Origin: Isochrysis galbana
Lineage: Eukaryota > Haptophyta > Isochrysidales > Isochrysidaceae
Assembly (NCBI GenBank): GCA_018136815.1
Contig: CM030940.1
Coordinates: 1,618,213 to 1,682,212, forward strand
Length of the DNA stretch: 64,000 bases
Direction: 5' to 3'
Position 1 is the stretch's first letter, and the number at the start of each line of letters is the position of its first letter. The notes under the pieces are model-generated. The model searched no databases. It had not been told where the DNA came from and worked only from the letters and a program-made list of their open reading frames with translations. Position numbers and translations under genes: made by a program. Positions 62,334-64,000 of the stretch are shown here, piece by piece.

Positions 62334-62591
62334 TGAGAAGCGCAAGGCTTCATACAAGGCTTCATGCAAGGCTTAATGTGCGTCGTGAACCCAAGGCCTA
62401 GCTATGGCTAGGTGGTGTGCAAAGCATTTGTTCTTGTTGGGGTTTTGTTTTTGTGTCGGTTACGTGATCGGCGGTTGAGTCGGTTACGGCGGTTGAGTCG
62501 GTTACGGCGGTTGAGTCGTTTGAACGGACACCGGACCGTGCAAGGGTAGAGACCCCTAAGAGACAAGTAACAAGAAAGCTTTCGCCACTCA
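62334..62591 (+). repeat. 3' LTR of element 2
   Basis: 258 bp, TGAGAAGCGC ... CGCCACTCA in the coding orientation. Differs from the LTRs of element 1 by a few substitutions (e.g. GTGATCGGCGG, GGACACCGGACCG), so older. Confidence 0.93.
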
Positions 62592-64000
62592 GCCACCAAT
62601 TGCGGCCGGACTGCACCAAGCCATAGAGCGATTGCCCTAAGAGGGCTGCTAGTTCTTGTCCTTGTTCATCGTACTTGCGGTAGTTCTTGGGCATGCGTAC
62701 CCAAACGCGCTCGTTGGGGGGCAACTCGCTCTGCGTGTACGCGGAGATGGCGTCGGCGGCGCCCTTGTACGTGCACATGATGACGGAGATGACGCAGAAC
62801 AGTCGAAAGCCGCCATGGGAGATGGTTGGCGAGTACGAGAGGTCAAAGTCAATGCCCGGTACTTGGCGGAAGCCTTGAACGTACATGCGCGACTTGCGGA
62901 TGCCGTCGCGCTTGTAGCGGAGGGTCTCACCTAGTGGGATGGCGCGTCCCACTTCCTTGATTGGCTTCTCGTCGATGAAGGTCTTGTTGGTCACCAAGGT
63001 GTTGTACTCCTTCATGCGCGCCTCCTCCCACAAGTCTTGTTCATCTTGTGGTAGGAACTTGAGTTGGTGCGGCTTGAAGGGCTTTGGGAAGCCGATGTAG
63101 ATGGCGTCGTTGCACACCTCGGTCGCCATCAAGATCTTGTGGCACATCGACGCCGAGTACTCGCTTGCACTCTCGTCGCCAAAGACAGTGTTGTCGTTGC
63201 CCAAGGTGGAGTAGTCCATCACCGTGTACGGGAGCTCCTCTCCCGCGATGCGGCTTGAGCGGCGTGGTGCGGTGTCCTCCTTGCCATCTTCCGACTCGAA
63301 TGGCCCGCGTTGCACTTCGCCACTTGGCGTAAGCGTATCGTTATCCTCCTCATCGGACTCGATGATGCGGCGGTGACGTTGAGGAGCTCGGATAGGCGAC
63401 GTGGTGTCGGAGGCATTGTCGCTATTGTCCTCTTCCACCTCCGTGATGGGGCCCGAGTAGGAATGCTCCGAGGGCGTGTAGTCCGGATCCTCGTGGTCCT
63501 CCGGGATGCCAAACGCGTAGATTGAGCCATGCATCTTGCCGTATTGGTCGGTCTTGTCAATGGGGATCTCACCCCCCCTCGTGGTTTTCCACGGAAACTC
63601 GGACTCCATGAAGGTGGCGTGCACACCGCTCACAAACACCTTGCCCGTCTCGAGCGACATGAAGATGTTGCCCGTGTGGTAGCGTGCCGGGCCCAAGTAG
63701 ATGCACTCTTGTGCTTGCTCCGACAAGTTGTTGTCGCGGTACGCCTTGGGCTTTTGCACGATGGCCTTGCAACCGAACACCTTGAGCATGCTCAGGTTGA
63801 CCGTGTGGCGGATGCCGGCACGCACTAGAGGAGGAGCAGTGTCTTTGGCGCCGGGGATGCGGTTGATGATCACCATCGCGGGATAGAGCGCAAACTCCCA
63901 ATACTCTTGGGGGGCATTGCACCCCAGGAGCAATGGACGCATGGTGCGCTCGAGCAACTTGACCGCGATTTCCGCAGGGTTGCCCCACGGCTCGTACGGG
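62592..64000 (-). mobile_element. Ty1/copia element 3, runs off the window
   Basis: Minus-strand copy from integrase (PYEPWGNPAEIAVKLLERTM at the window edge) through RT up to QSGRNWWL, where it is cut by the LTR of element 2. The next five bases (GCCAC) could be half of element 2's target duplication, but the rest of element 3 is not found left of element 2. The frame is open throughout the visible part. Confidence 0.9.

Larger units (their letters stand above)
60564..62591 (+). mobile_element. Ty1/copia element 2, right part with 3' LTR
   Basis: Resumes with GTGCAAGCGAGTACTCG exactly where 55438 stopped, carries an open RT-RNase H frame (60587-62269) including YVDD, then the purine tract AAGGGGGGG and the 3' LTR at 62334-62591. 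Protein differs from element 1 at a handful of residues (e.g. CNDAI for CDDAI, LKFLPQ for LKYLPQ). Confidence 0.93.

Overview
The window is eukaryotic nuclear DNA: GC-rich, gene-sparse and repeat-laden. Genes have short (about 85-190 nt) GT-AG introns, and several proteins begin with a signal-peptide-like segment followed by a transit-like Ala/Pro/Arg-rich stretch. Together with a class II fructose-bisphosphate aldolase carrying such a leader and a plastid glycolate/glycerate translocator (PLGG1/LrgAB type), this suggests a photosynthetic microalga with a complex (secondary) plastid, most likely a haptophyte or relative; that assignment is inference. A run of 100 N at 29420-29519 shows it is a scaffold.

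Host genes, left to right: a partial ThiD-type kinase (1-540, -); a three-exon class I/II aminotransferase (1220-2696, -) divergent from an adenylate-kinase-like gene (3018-3695, +); a sterol-desaturase/fatty-acid-hydroxylase family protein (6181-6966, -); plastid-type class II aldolase (12474-14002, +, 3 exons); a 16-exon ADP-ribosyltransferase-LRR gene (16058-21028, -); an unknown two-TM protein (23392-24522, -); PLGG1-like (29998-31945, +, 3 exons); RLP24 (37052-37528, -) divergent from RPB6 (37932-38680, +, 3 exons); a SAM methyltransferase (42923-43810, -); a plastid-type bacterial-PH-domain protein (47556-48397, -, 2 exons); and a mitochondrial-carrier-family protein with a long N-terminal extension (51698-54124, -).

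Much of the rest is mobile DNA. The right end (54.6-64.0 kb) is a nest of one Ty1/copia family: an intact element (55439-60563, 258-bp LTRs that read identical, 5-bp target duplication GTGCA) lies antisense inside a second copy, whose 3' LTR abuts a third copy that leaves the window. A non-LTR (LINE) family is present as a 5'-truncated copy with a 13-bp target duplication (9060-9980), an internally deleted copy (about 44742-46647) and a heavily interrupted ORF2 (25.3-29.4 kb). Many insertions share a 5' hairpin whose stem sequence differs between copies but stays paired, usually followed by an ATG opening an ORF that begins M-E-R-A. Two of them (14687-14908 and 49929-51421) have 17-bp and 15-bp target duplications, a shared 3' end and an oligo(T) tail. 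There are also a small TIR element, a Ty3/gypsy RT scrap, a hAT transposase remnant, two satellites (about 202 and 178 bp), a minisatellite and a 600-bp GA tract.

The most notable host locus is the ADP-ribosyltransferase-LRR gene: after a long catalytic exon, fourteen consecutive exons are each exactly 84 nt, one leucine-rich repeat apiece, all in phase 2, with similar introns. This looks like a modular array able to gain or lose repeats by exon duplication. The strongest mobile-element candidate for something undescribed is the covarying-hairpin retroelement family.
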